Assembly: GCA_030077755.1 (NCBI GenBank)
Contig: JAQJZZ010000017.1
Span: forward strand, 2,108,001-2,172,000
Length of the DNA: 64,000 nt
Source of the DNA: Filosporella fistucella
Lineage: Eukaryota; Ascomycota; Leotiomycetes; Helotiales
Direction of reading: 5' to 3'
The first letter of the stretch is position 1. Each line of letters opens with the position of its first letter. The notes below the pieces were generated by a model. It was not told the origin of the DNA and made no database searches. It saw only the letters and a program-made list of their open reading frames with translations. The position numbers and the translations under genes are program-made. This document shows positions 11,578 through 23,973 of the stretch, one piece after another.

Positions 11578-14037
11578 TAGATGCGATAGATTGTATATCA
11601 GTCGAATTATGGAATTTCCGGGCAAGAGTCGCTGAAATATAGGGCTTCGAAGCCAATATCAAGGTCTCGGATGTTAACGCTTCAGGCTACGAACCCTAAC
11701 TGACCGCCTAGAGGAGAACATTAAAGTATACAAATTCACCAGTTGTTGAATATTTCAGTAGCTATGTTGTGGTAAATAGAATGAACATAGAATGAACATA
11801 TCGATAATCATTTACAGTATCTGTAACATATTGATATCGTACCGTTGTTGAAGTATTCGTAAAATATTCCCGTTCCTGTCAAATCAATCTTTCCTGCTTT
11901 TTAAACAATAGCGGGGTAAATTTTCGTTTGGCGGGGTAAATATCTGCCTCCAACATTCCCCTAAAACACCACAATTGGTGGGCAAGTATCAATTATCGAA
12001 GAAACGAACCGCTTCGATTCTACATTTGTCATCCAATCATCCTTTTTTCATTCGTCCCTTCGTATTTTCTCGGCCTATGCGATACTCGGTTCATTATACC
12101 GGTTCTTGACCCGGTTTCTCACGCGGTGACTCTTCGGTATTTTAAGGCAGTAGTAGTATGACATGCTAGGATGTAGTAGGATCAGATATCCATGTGGAAA
12201 ATACCTCTGAAGGGAAATCCCGAAACGGCATCTCCGTCTCTGTCTCTATCTCCCTGAAGGTAACACAAAATCGAATGGTCGCTATCCTTTCCGATTCGGG
12301 TAGAGGGCTCTAACTCCGATATTCTGACGGAGAAAACAAGGAATGGATTGCCTGATTTGTATAAACGCCCTAATGAAGAACCCATTAAGCTAGAAATAGC
12401 AGATTCATCAGCCTCATGACATATCACCTAGCTTCCTTACTAACCCCCCTACCCTTGCCTCCACGTCCTAGCTCCCACAACCGGCATATTTAATCCTCGA
12501 GGATATTGCCCCATCCGATGTTTTTCCTGCACGTCTTACGAAGTATCCAATCATTTCCTATATCTGCATTATGTAAGATATACTTTTGAGGTCTGGTTGG
12601 CCCGAGAAAAGGCGCAGCAACCTAGTTACGGAAACTTCTGCTTACGACCAGAGAACCGTGGCCCGGATCTGGTGACTTGCAAGGTAATATAAGTTTAAAT
12701 ACAGAGTGGGTGACGCACCAGGCAAGGCGTTTTGAGGGTGAGGTAAGCTGGGGTAGAGTCTTATTGGATAACAGAAACGAGGAGGGTGGTGTGGTTGGAT
12801 GAGAGTGTGGAAACGGACGAGGCTGAATTGTTTGCTTGTGCATGGCTGGATTTTTGTGCAGGTGTGATGTAGAGGAGGCTTCAGGGTGGGATTCTTTGAT
12901 AGGTTGGGATCTACGATGGAATCCGAGAGTCTGGGTTTATGGTGTGGTTGAGGTCTTGAGTTCAAGGGGGGCTACGGATGGCTTAGAGAAGTTAGGAGGG
13001 AGTGGAATGTAGGCGATTCCAAATTGATATCTGGACATGTTAAGGGTGGTATATCAAGATACCTAGATTTTGACGCTGGAGAATGGAGCCTGATCTATGA
13101 AGTGGCTGTGTGCTCACATGTGTGACGAAGAGAAGCGTTTGCATCTCTGGCAGTGAAATCGTTTCCGCGTGGCATTTCCACAATCTCAATTCAACACTTG
13201 CAGAAATGGTTCAGGGCTTGAAAGGGCTTAAGCGAGGTTTTAGGGAGGTCAAGCCTCTTCCGATTGTCATACGGGCGATCTGCAGAAGAGCTTTGAGAGA
13301 CTTTCTGGAAGATACATGAATTTTAAAATAAGGTTTCGGGTTGTAATAGTATCTCGGCACAACTGTTGCACCATAGGAAACCTGCTTTAATGAAGGAAGG
13401 AAGGTGAACCCGCTCGGAATCATTTCTCGGGTGCCTGGAATCATGTTATCCAGGCTCGAACACCTGGGGTGATCTCACCGCAACGTTCGGTAGTTACAGG
13501 TATTACTCCCAGGGTCCCAACCCATGAAGATGCCCTAAACGCTGCAACCATCCGCTAAAGAACAAGGCTTGTATGGTTTTCATACGCGATAGAGCCTATA
13601 GGGAACTTATGTTTAGACTCCCGCTCCGCTGCATGCACCAGATCGTGCAGCCACAATGGCGGTCCGCAATAGCGGGGTTGGAAATGGGATCGGGAATATG
13701 TCTACATGAAGTTTCCTTCTTGTGGTATGTACAATGTTATGGTATCTTTACTGCTCCCGTCAGCCAACCTCAGGTACCAAAGCTTCCCTAGACAAGCTCC
13801 TTATTCGCGCATCTTGAGTGAAAATGCTAGAATGGGGTGAGTGAGGTTAGATACAGGGGGTAAAAGGAAGTGGGTGTAAGTACAATGATTCCCATAGAGG
13901 CGCAGACAAATAGAATGGCCTGGTCACAGTGGCTGATCAATTCAGTTGGTAAGCTCCACTTTGATAATAAACTCGGTCGATTCTCGTCACATATATTGAA
14001 CTCTAACCTCAAATCATTCGCATATAAGCCAGTCAAG
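11578..14037. other. Long intergenic region, no gene seen
   Basis: These 2.4 kb hold no convincing coding sequence on either strand. Open frames at 12182-12965 (-), 13110-13444 and 13573-13791 are short, compositionally random and start-poor. Two direct copies of GCGGGGTA lie at 11911-11918 and 11931-11938. The final few hundred bases are the likely promoter of the next factor. Confidence 0.55.
11911..11938 (+). promoter_or_regulatory. Two direct GCGGGGTAAA sites
   Basis: GCGGGGTAAA occurs twice, 20 bases apart start to start, which is about two helical turns. It is the same octamer as in the palindrome at 6291. The sites lie 330-360 bases downstream of the Zn2Cys6 gene. CreA-like or zinc-cluster binding is possible but unproven. 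Confidence 0.35.
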
Positions 14038-15523
14038 ATGTCCGATAAATACAGAGAATCTAGTGAAAATCTTCCGAGTAGTTCTTCTCATACGCCTGAA
14101 AGAATGGATACGATGTTTGTTGGGTGGGTACCTGGGAGCGAGAACGAACCCCGAAAGACTGCCCCGCGGTTGCATCATAAGAAGAGTAGAACGGGTTGCC
14201 AACAATGTAGAGCTAGGAGAGTAAAGGTTCGTCGCACTCGGTCTCGGCAGGAGAAATCACTACTCAAACTTGATGATCCACATTGTGAAACTTGCAAGTG
14301 CAGCGAGTCATTTGATATTGGATCTTGAATCGTCTAGAATGAGAACAACTGGCGATGCACTCATGACAGAACATATAACTAACACCAACTAGTGCAATGA
14401 AGTCCACCCAGTATGCGGCAGCTGTGAACGCCATCAAACAACCTGTGTATGGGGCCGTCAAAACACCCCAAGCAAAGGAGAATCAAGCAACAAACCCAAA
14501 GCCTACGAAATAAGACCAAAACTTAGTCCCCGTCCGCATTCAGCGTACGTAGACAGCGATGAGCCACCAGAGAGCACAGAGAGGCGATATACCGAGTTAC
14601 GCCTTATGCATCAATACATGGCCATCACGAGCCTAACCATGAACGTCCCCGGCGATCCCAAGATTTCCGAATGGAGTCTTTCCGTCCCTCGCTTAGCATT
14701 CAAGCATAATTCGCTGCTGTACTGTATATACACACTCGCAGCCCTACACATAGCGAAGCAAGAACCGAATAACGGAGAAAACATAGCTACGTATCAGAAG
14801 TATCTCGATCTCACTCTCCGCGAACACAGAGATGAAGTTGGGATGCTATCGCGCGCAAATGCAGACGCAGCATGCCTTACTTCCTCCTTCCTGCGCGCTA
14901 TAAACTTTGCGCTGCTGCAGGAACGGTGTATAGAACCTTACACACCGCCTACGGAATGGCTGCAGATGTGTAGTTCCACTGGCCGAGGCCTGAATGTAGA
15001 AGCGTGGAAATATATCGCTGATGATCATACGTCCATCATGCGAGGTATGATACGTAGCGGAACGGGTATCAAACCAGGTGGTTGGCTTCGGGATGACTCC
15101 GTCCTCTTTCGCCCTGAGAACAGACAGGAATTGATGCATCTATTACGCAGAACGCCTTCGGATCTCCTTCTCGAGCCCTGGGATCATCAGATCCAGGAAG
15201 CGTATGAGTGTACTGCAAGCTATATAGGGAGTATCCAGCTCTCGATCGCGGCGAACGAAGAACCAGGCACGATCTTTCGACGACTGATTCTCTTTCCTAC
15301 GATGGTGCCTACGGCGTTCATTCAGTTGGTAAAAGAGTATCAACCGAGGGCTTTGGTGCTTTTAGCGCATTTCTTTGCGTTTTTGGCGGATTATAGAGGA
15401 CTTTGGTGGATTGGGGAGACGGGACCGAGGGAGGTGAGAGGGATCGATGGGATTTTACCTGAGGAGTGGAGGGATTTGATGATTTGGCCACTGCAGGCGG
15501 TGGATGATTATGGGAGGATTTGA
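14038..15523 (+). CDS. Upc2-like Zn2Cys6 transcription factor
   Basis: Exons 14038-14226 and 14393-15523 give 439 residues. The zinc cluster has Cys at 54, 57, 64, 71, 74 and 81, preceded by basic HHKKSRTG. The 166-nt intron falls exactly before the third cysteine (RVK|C). The second half begins RRYTELRLMHQYMAITSLTM and continues with PRLAFKHNSLLYCIYTLAAL. This matches the layout of the sterol-uptake-control (Upc2) type factors, whose C-terminal domain senses a small hydrophobic ligand. The length of about 440 also fits. Whether sterols are the ligand here is not shown. It is transcribed in the same direction as the MOSC gene downstream, with a 1.3-kb gap between them. Confidence 0.88.
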
Positions 15524-16806
15524 GGGGCTTGGATGGTTGTGATGGGTACTGGTTGAAATCAGTGGAGGTGCTGATTGCAATGTGTCTGAATGGCGCCGTG
15601 AAAGTTTAGCGTTGGAGTTTGGGATTTTTGTATATTGACAACTGTTTGAATCAGATTTCAGCATTTCTCCCAGTCTTCGCGCAACCCTAACTGTCCTATT
15701 ATTTCCTCTTCGAGAAATATGGGCTAACTAGTGTGGAAAACAAATTCAATTGTTTGTGGGATATAATACAACATAAACATTCCTTTCCCAACTTAAGGGC
15801 GTTCAGGACTCTGGTGTATTATTGTTGTAAGCTTACCAGATAGTTAAGAATCAAGGACGAAGGGGTTCGAAGTAAGTCATAAACAGCTCTTCGGGAGTTG
15901 TACTAAGTGGGTAGAGTCTCAAAAACTCTACTCGTGAATGTTTTACTGTTCTGAGTTTCTGGCTTTTTTTTGGGCACGTTTTTGGTCACAAGCAGATTAG
16001 CCTCAATTCGTCAATGTAAGGTTTTTTTTTGGCCAAGCTCTGAAACTATTTGGAAGGTGACTCTTGGAGAGGAACGTTAGCATTTAAGGCAAGCAGAAAC
16101 CCGACGTCATTCTCTAACAGCAAGCTTTGCTCACTTTTTTAACCGCAGAGTTGACATACCGTCAATTTCGCCGGAGTACATTTTTGGCGAGTTTTGAGGT
16201 CTATCCAGAGGGCAAATTTATGCCATTGCCATCGAGAGCAAGCAGAAAGCCAAAGTTATCCCCACCAGGCAATATCTGCTCCCCTTTTGCGGTCGCTTCA
16301 GGTTCGCTTCACTCAAGGGGTAAGCAGGCAAGGGTAGAGCAGTTGCAGTCATTCCTTTCGATTCTTTATTCTATTATAAGGGAATCTTGATATCCTCATA
16401 TCCGTTGACTTCGATGTTCGATACATCTGCCTCGATATGTTAAGCCTTACGTCCAGATCGTGTCACTAGTAGCCGCATTAGGTAAGGAGTTCCCAAAGGT
16501 GGGGTAACCCGAAGGCCCGAATGATCGGGTCGAGATAGCATATGTATCATGGCTATCGTACTCAACCTTGTATTCTTTTCGTTCTCATTCATGAAATATT
16601 TGAGTAACTGTTTGTTTTATCGGCTTAATTGTTGAGAAAGCTTTTGCAATATTGCATTCAGGAATAATTCGCAGTTTCTGATCAGCCCTGACGACGTCAC
16701 CTGCCACTTACGAGTGTGTTTGACTACAAATACCCAGGCAACGATAAATTTGACTGACGACTTTCAATAGCTCGTTTAAACCCTCAAAGTAACGACATAT
16801 CTCAAG
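15524..16806. other. Intergenic region, no gene seen
   Basis: I find no gene here. There are two short T-runs (about 15965 and 16021), an unremarkable open frame at 16127-16390 and a promoter-like stretch before 16807. Confidence 0.55.
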
Positions 16807-18138
16807 ATGGAGTACTTGTGGGGCGGACTCGCCATTTTGCTCGCCCTGTTATCATTCTTCAGTCTCAGCAGCCAAAAGACCAGCAACTCTTCACGAAAGG
16901 CACAACAAGCAAAGTCAATGAAAGAAGCTTTCAAATCTATAGAGAGCCGATCTGCACCTAAGAAATTAAGCAGCAAGGTATGTTATCCTTCCTTTCTGGG
17001 AACCAATACTGACGCATCTCAGGATCCCTCATCAAAAACCATGAAGGTTACACAGGTAATGTGACCTAATCTTTATGGTTCATATCTGACATCAAACAGC
17101 TCTGGATATACCCCATAAAATCCATCCGTGGCTGTTCCGTCCCAAGCGCCATGTTAACCAAAGAAGGTTTCTATCTCGATCGCCGCTTCATGCTTCTCAA
17201 AATCGATGAGAAATCCGGCACAGTGGATAATATGCACGTGACGAAATTTCCTAGCATGTGTCTTTTCCATACTGCTATCAAGGATAATACATTAATAATC
17301 AGCTACCACGCGCCTGGAATTAAGAACCCAGAGAAAGATACCCTGGAAATACCGCTAGATCCAGAGAGTTTCGAGGAGTTGGATACGGTGGATGTGAATA
17401 TGCATAGTAGTCCCACCACCAGCTACAACATGGGAGAGAAATACAATAAATGGTTCTCTGAACGCTTTGGATTCAAAACTGTACTTGCTTTCTGGGGCGG
17501 AAATCCGAGACTTGTGTTAGGTAATTTACCAGGACGCCCAGCAACTCAAGGCCCAAAAAGCAGGAATGCACTCACGAATATCCTCACTTCTCTTCCCATC
17601 ATCGGCCCCTTCCTAGAAGAAGACAACGGAGTGATAGCCTTCAATGACTGTGCTCCCTACCTCGTCATCACCGAATCCTCAGTCGCGGACGTATCTACTC
17701 GTCTTCCCCCGGACACCAACATGGACATAACTAAATTCCGCGCCAACATCATTCTTCGTGGCTCGTCCGAAGCATACAGCGAAGATTTCTGGGGTGAACT
17801 TTCTTTTGAAGATGCTAGGATTATACTTACAGGCAATTGTGGGAGGTGTGCAAGTTTGAATGTGAATTACCAGACTGGGGAATCGGGGACTGGGAAAGAT
17901 GGACAGGTACTTAAGACGCTGATGAAGGATAGGAGGGTGGATCAGGGAATGAAGTATAGTCCTATTTTTGGTAGGTACGGATTCGTTGGACAGGGGGGAG
18001 AGGGGAGGGTGGTGAGGGTTGGAGATGAGGTTGTGGTTAGTAAGAGGAATGAGGAGAGGACTAGGTTTTGTAAGTTCTGCTTTGAGGCTATGAGTGTACG
18101 TGCTAATGTTAATAGATTGGCCTGGTCTTTCCACGTAA
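16807..18138 (+). CDS. Membrane-anchored MOSC-domain (mARC-like) protein
   Basis: Exons 16807-16977, 17023-17055, 17100-18069 and 18116-18138 give 398 residues. Exon 2 is only 33 nt. Residues 3-22 form a single N-terminal hydrophobic anchor. The MOSC N-terminal barrel starts at about 69 with LWIYPIKSIRGCSV and LDRRFMLL. The MOSC core carries FRANIILRG, near 300, and GNCGRCASLNVNYQTGESG, near 312, whose cysteines include the candidate molybdenum ligand. The end reads RTRFYWPGLST. MOSC enzymes such as mARC reduce N-hydroxylated compounds using molybdenum cofactor and cytochrome b5, on the outer mitochondrial membrane. The N-terminal anchor supports that placement. The frame stays open past 18069 through the last intron, so a single-exon reading to 18155 would give a wrong C-terminus lacking WPGL. 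Confidence 0.9.
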
Positions 18139-18960
18139 TTTACCTTGGTGTTTGAGTGGCGTGGGAAGAAGACGGGTGAAGTGACTCCCGATCTTGTGGT
18201 GGATTTGGAGGTTGTTTTTGATCGGTTGAAGAGCCAGATTATCAAAATTTAATAACTTATAGCAAAGAAAAATGCTATAAATCTACAATTCAAAAATTTC
18301 CAACCTAATAACCCCCTCACGTTTATTCTTCGTATTTCTCATCCCAATATCGAATTTCAATATCAATTTCCCCTCCCCTCCCCACCCTTAAGAAGGCTCG
18401 ACCCTCCAAGACTCATGTAGGAATAACCCTCATATATTCTTGAATATTATTCAACCCAAGACGTATAATGACAATTCCACTAAATCCCTCCCACCTCAAT
18501 ATCAAAATACCCTTCTCTCTCTTCCCTCCCTTATAAACCTTATCAATCCCCCAAGCCTACCAAGAGGGGTACCCACGTGCCATTGCGGGGTCATTTTCAC
18601 CTCAATTGCTACATTCCGCACAGCGGATTATCTCCGCACTTTCCTTTCAGCCTTACAGATATTTTCATTACCTACTATCAACATGAGCTGTAGCTGTGTG
18701 ATACATCAGCTTGAAGGATGACTGAGATGGCTTGTATCGGTTAAAATAATTAAGGTAGGTAGCTGGATAGGGGGGAGTGAAATACCCCGCAAATTTGATG
18801 ACTTGATTAATTGATGTGTTTCTGAATATTTATATATATATATATATCTTATTCATGTTCTTCCTATAAACATATTATAAATTCTCTCATCTCTCTTCTT
18901 CTCGAATATTTGAAAACTCTCTCATTATCCTGCTAATCTAACTTCTCCCTAACCTCAAAA
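18139..18960. other. Intergenic region upstream of the GST gene
   Basis: No gene is seen. It holds a GCGGGGTC near 18585, a TACCCCGC at 18783-18790 and a TA dinucleotide run at 18831-18848, followed by a C/T-rich 5' leader typical of fungal promoters. Confidence 0.55.
18831..18848. repeat. (TA)n microsatellite
   Basis: About nine TA units lie 113 bases upstream of the GST start codon. They may double as the TATA region of that gene. Confidence 0.6.
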
Positions 18961-19837
18961 ATGTCCACCTCTACCGAATACCCCTCCCTCCATCTACACA
19001 CCTACTACCGCTCCTCCTGCTCAGCCCGAGTCCGAATAGCAGCACACCTGAAGAACATCCCTCTATCATACACATTCATCCACCTCCTACACTCCGACCA
19101 ACACACTCCAGCCTACAAATCCCTAAATCCATCCGCTTCAGTCCCAACCCTCACTATTTCCCCTTCCCTCCCTTCCCAACCATCCTTCAAAATAACACAA
19201 TCCCTCCCCATCCTCCTGTATCTCGATTCCCTCTCCCCTTCTCCCCCTCTATTACCTTCATCTCCAGAACTACGTGCACATACGCTTTCATTAGTTTGTA
19301 TACTAGCATGTGACACACAACCTGTATCCAATTTACGGGTTTTGAAGAGGGTTAAGGCACTTGCTGGGGAAGAAGAGATGAGGAAATGGGCGAAGGAGGT
19401 TATGAGTGAGGGATTGAGTGCGTTTGAGGGATTGGTAAGGGAAGGCGCGGGGAGGTATTGTGTTGGGGAGAGTATTACGTTGGCGGATGTTTGCTTGGCA
19501 CCTGCTGTGGAGGGGGGGTTGAGGTGAGTTTTTTCTCTATTTGATTCATATATTTATGGTGGCTGCTGGGTGTTGAAGGGTTTGTTTGATGGAGGTGTAT
19601 GGATGTATGCAAATGAGGTGAGAAGAGTGAGCGTGCCATTGTGCTGTGCACTCGAATAACTGAATTATTTGCCAACTGTTCAGAGTCATGCTGACAGATT
19701 CGTATAGATACGGAGTAGATATCGATGCATTACCGACTGTGAAGAGGATATATGAAAATATCAAGGATCTAGACGCTTTTAAGAAAGGAGATTGGAGGCA
19801 TCAACCAGATACACCAGAGGAGTTTAGGGAGAAGTAA
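18961..19837 (+). CDS. Zeta-class GST, probable maleylacetoacetate isomerase
   Basis: Exons 18961-19523 and 19684-19837 give 238 residues. The zeta-class active-site loop is at the N-terminus: SSCSARVRIA, residues 18-27, with the catalytic Ser/Cys pair. It is followed by LNPSASVPTL and ITQSLPILLYLD in the thioredoxin-like domain. The helical domain has ILACDTQPVSNLRVLK and GESITLADVCLAPAVEG. The C-terminal exon contains YGVDIDALPTVKRIYENI. Maleylacetoacetate isomerase converts maleylacetoacetate to fumarylacetoacetate with glutathione, in tyrosine and phenylalanine breakdown in the cytosol. The usual partners (homogentisate dioxygenase, fumarylacetoacetase) are not in the window. The 160-nt intron is longer than its neighbours. 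Confidence 0.93.
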
Positions 19838-20050
19838 TATTTGACAGTTTGGCACACCGGGGGTGGGCGGGAAAGGCCCGTACTGCTGGTATAGTCTACA
19901 TATCTCAATCTCGGAAACCAAGTTCAAGTAGCTCAAGGAGGATTGGGAATACTGGATGTAATCAAGATCGGGCTAAATTGTATGAGGATGTTCTAAAATG
20001 GGTATCGAATTGTCCGCCACGTAATTACCAAACACATACACTTCACTACC

Positions 20051-23000
20051 CTACTCAAACGTCTTCCTCGTCTTCAACCTCCCAGCAACCTCCGCCACAA
20101 TCTCAATCCTCCTCTCCCTACCCATGCCCTCTGCCTTCTTCGCAGCTGGCTCAAACACATCCCAAACCTCAATATATTTGTTTCTCGTTCCAATTGCCGT
20201 GAACGCCTCTCTCATCCTATCATGTCCTTTCATTGCTTTAAAATCTTCCATACTAACCCCTGAACCACCGTTCAAAGCACCAAGTTGCACACAGTACAAT
20301 ACCAGCGCTGCGAGTCCAGTAGCAAAAGCTGTTGCAACAGATGATCCAGTCAGCGTCTTGCATCTCTCAAGTGGAGCATCGTTAGGTCGATCCTTCACTA
20401 CTTTATGACCCGGGAAAATAAAATCAACCTCAGAGGCATCACCAACCCATTTCCACACAGCACCACTTGCCTCGGCAGCACCAATTTTGAAAAGGTGGCT
20501 GTTTCGACCAGCTGCTGGGTAGCTTTTATCAGATTCAATACCCTGATCGATGGCAGCGCAGAACATAAGAATTCCTGCATCTGCTGCAGCTGAAATTGCA
20601 GTCTCGAGATCCGCGACATCCGCAGTATTAGCGGCTGTTTTTTCAATAGTCCATGACATAGAAATGATATCAACTTGTTTGTCAACTGCTGCTCGGACTG
20701 CCTTGGCGGCAGATTTGGCCGTGATCTGTCGTTTGTTGCCTTCCGATATATGTTCGTCCAGCTTCACCACGTACAGCTGCGCTTTGGGAAATACACGGCA
20801 TATCAAGCTTGCCATAACAGTGCCATGCCCTCCGGATGTCACATAATATGGTTTACTCAGATTCTGAAACTTGTCTCTTTGGCAGAACGATCTACCACCG
20901 ATGATTTTGGCGTGCAAAGATTGCTCGTTGATATCCACTCCATCATCAATAAGCGCGATGGTTATAGGCTCTAGGGAGAGATCCTTCGGTGTGTCGACAT
21001 TCTGTATGAAGTCTGCGAATTCATCCATACAGGTAAGCCATCTATGCCTGTGTTCGTACTGCTCGTGAGAGCTATCAGTAGGAAGCCCTGCGAGTACGTG
21101 CTTTTCTGGTTGTTGTTCTTTCACGATCTCTACTTTAATATTAGGTCGGAGAATTGCCAGACGCTCGAGAAATCTTTCAACATTTTCAGACATTCGTCTT
21201 GTAGTTTCAAGGCCCTGTCTCCATGTTAGATTCATTCAAATCTCAGTTTTGATCAGGAGGGGACGAACTTGTTCGACATGCAAGTGCACCTTTTCTAATC
21301 TCTTGAGCTGATACAAACCACTCTCATCGCTCCAGCCCCGGAGGACTGCATTATTGCCACTCCAATACAGGCAGACTTCCTTCACATCCCGAGCAGCTCT
21401 CTCGATGGTATCGATACAGATGTCGTATTTCTTCCAGTCCCACACTTCGACTTTAAAATTATCAAGTGATTTTTCAATGGACTCATCACTGTGGGCTGGG
21501 CTCACCGTGTCATCTACAATGACACGGATGATACGTCTGACACCTTTGTCCCGAAGAAACTTAAACAAGAATATCATGTCACTTTTGCCTTTACCATCTA
21601 CCTTTGAAGGCTTTTTAAGTTTAGGGTTGACTGGCCTCTTTTCCAATGTCAAACTTGGTAATGCGACGTATTGAAGTATGTCTTCAAATTGAAGATGATC
21701 GAGGCCCTCCACGATACGCTCTTCACTGATAGTGAGAGATGGCGAGTCATACAGATCAAAGTAGATTTGTTTTTCTGTGACGTTGTCAATTTTCTTGCGA
21801 AACAAACCATCAATCATATCTCGAACATACCTTGTGTTCGCCCGTACAGAAATTCGACAGTCTCGTCATGGTTTCTCGTTCGCATGCAGTGCAGCTTCAG
21901 ATGGTTTTTGATCGCATTTGCACTGTCGTCAGTCACTTTTGCTTCCTCTTTCGGCTCCTTAGACTTCTTCTTTTTCTCTGCTTTGAGAGCGGCAGGTGTT
22001 CTGGAGGTCAGACTGGTAACTTCGGACTTCACAACAACCGCCGATGAAGCGATGCTTATTCCCGATTTGGTCGAATCTCCTTTGTACCCATCTTGCCCGC
22101 CAGAACTTGTGCTAGAGCTTCCATGTTTTCCAGGGCCCTCAAGTCCAGTGTTATTTCGACGAAGTGGCTTGATGGTGTCTATTGCAAGAGATTGACCACC
22201 TTTCGTTCCGGCTCCACCCTTTCTAGAATCGGCCCCTTGAATGCTAACCTTGAGCTTAATGTCCTTTCCAATGTTGGGTCCATCTCCGATACTGCTCGTA
22301 TCATCCTTTCTCCCTTGTGCAGCTTCCCTTTCCCTCTCTTTGGCGGCCTTCTTAGCCTCAAGATCGGCTGCAGTCTTTGCTTCAATCCGAGTATGTTCGT
22401 GGTATCGAAAAGGAGACAGGTATTTCGGTGCGCTCGTTCGTCCGTCAATTGCTTTGTCGCAAGCATCAATCAGAGCCTCGACAATGCTCAATTGCTTGTC
22501 TGTGCATTTGTCGTACTCAACTGCTAAGTGTAAAGGTGTATTGCCTTTGTCGTCTTTGGCGCAAAGAGTTGCTTCACTTGCAAGCTTAATGAGATAGATT
22601 GCGAGGTCTGGCTCAACATTTCGACGGATCGCAACGTGTATGCAATTTTCCATATGGGAACATGGAATTCCCAGAATGTTGTCTATATGTTTGTATGTTT
22701 TGCAGATGTACCGTACCAGCTTCTTTCGTTTTTTCGATATCGCAATGTATAAAGGGGTCTTCTCGTTCGTGTCTTTCTCGGACAATATCTCGGGATACTT
22801 CTCCACCAGAAGCTTCACAAGCGGTTGATATTTGTCAAAGACTTTATCCCTTATGTCCTCTATGAGCAGATGTAGTAACGTATTGTGATCTCCATCCCCT
22901 ATCGTCTTTTGTCCGAGATATGCTCCATGTTCCGAGACAAACTGCTCGAGTTTGGCGTTATCTCGCAGATCTATCTTATCATCCTTCAAATCACGGGCAA

Positions 23001-23148
23001 TCACTTCAAATCTCTTCTTCGCGCTGACTTCTTCGTCCTCTTCTTCATCCGAACTGTCGCTGTCTGCTTCGTTGTCCTTCTCGTGCTCTCGATCTTGAAT
23101 GGGGGAGTCCAGAATGACAGGCTCATCTTCCAAAGTTTCGCTCATCAT
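20051..23148 (-). CDS. Ankyrin-linker-subtilase (S8) fusion protein
   Basis: Three exons (21831-23148, 21269-21774, 20051-21214; introns of 56 and 54 nt) give 995 residues. The ATG at 23148 (MMSETLEDEP) is the first ATG in the frame. The order is: an acidic stretch (about 30-50), four or so ankyrin-type repeats (about 85-235), a charged low-complexity region (about 240-370), and a distinct unnamed module (about 430-605) holding VEVWDWKKYDICIDTIERAA and VCLYWSGNNAVLRGWS. A subtilisin-like protease domain follows (about 690-960). The catalytic triad looks intact: Asp698 in ALIDDGVD, His738 in GGHGTVMA and Ser900 in TGSSVATAFATG. The oxyanion-hole position usually held by Asn reads Asp831 (CAAIDQG). 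No signal peptide is seen, so it should be intracellular. S8 domains occur as effector modules in fungal NLR-type proteins. The neighbours, a 304-aa unknown and an NLR-like gene, support a defence or cell-death role by context only. Confidence 0.88.
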
Positions 23149-23973
23149 GGAAAGTTGATGATGGTTCGAAGGCAGCAGATCGTAAATATATTCCGCCTTC
23201 AACGGTTTGAAATCGACGGATTCGGCGGGTATCGAGATAGTATGCAGGCAAAGATAGAGAGACTCGAGACATGGCCAGAGATACCCTCTTCAGCCTTGCC
23301 TAGTAGCCTCTTTGGTAATCAGATTCCCAGTGTCTAAGCTGTGCCCCAGAAGACCCCACCCACTGAAGCACAACAGAATTCCCATCACACCCACCATCGG
23401 CAGCACATGCTTGTTTTTCAGGGTAGTTCATCCCTTGAAGCATCTTCTTTCCCGCCCGTGCCGTTCCAGTGCCACTCATATGGCGCAAGGTTCGGAGCAA
23501 CGTCCATTTTCGAGGGATAGATTTTGGACCCCACAAGCCCCGATATTGTTTTGAATCCGCACGAGGGCAATTGCCTCACCGAAATCCCAGCGTGCATTAG
23601 AGCTGACGTGAGATTGTCGTATCTTGTAACATGGACTGAACGTATCCTGCGATTTCAGGAGCAATTGAAGTCGTGAAAGGTGACAAACCATGCAATATGT
23701 TGTAAATGGAAGAGTCGCACGGACCCTGGTAGCTCTAGGAGCACGTCGAGGCTAGGCTTCTTCAGTCCAGCGCTGGGAGGGATTGAGCAGAGACAACCCA
23801 ATACCAATATCGCGTCCTTAATTTTATTCTCAGTTTTGTTCAATGAATTTATAATGTAAAGATGAAAATGGAAGGATTGCTAAAGGAGGGCAATAGTATT
23901 TATGATTGAATGAATGCGTCAATGGTTAAAAAAGAGTCAAGCATTACTTTGAAGAATTTTGTTGAACCGAAAG
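23149..23973. other. Intergenic region, no gene seen
   Basis: This separates the two - strand genes of the island. Short open frames on both strands (for example 23300-23536) lack protein-like composition. Bases 23149-23400 should contain the ANK-subtilase promoter. Confidence 0.5.

Noticed and set aside
15861..15880. GGGGTTCGAA resembling a tRNA B box
   Set aside because: No matching A box or cloverleaf arms could be drawn around it.
20550..21068. Several + strand open frames opposite the subtilase exon
   Set aside because: They are antisense shadows of the ANK-subtilase gene, whose catalytic motifs are unmistakable on the - strand.
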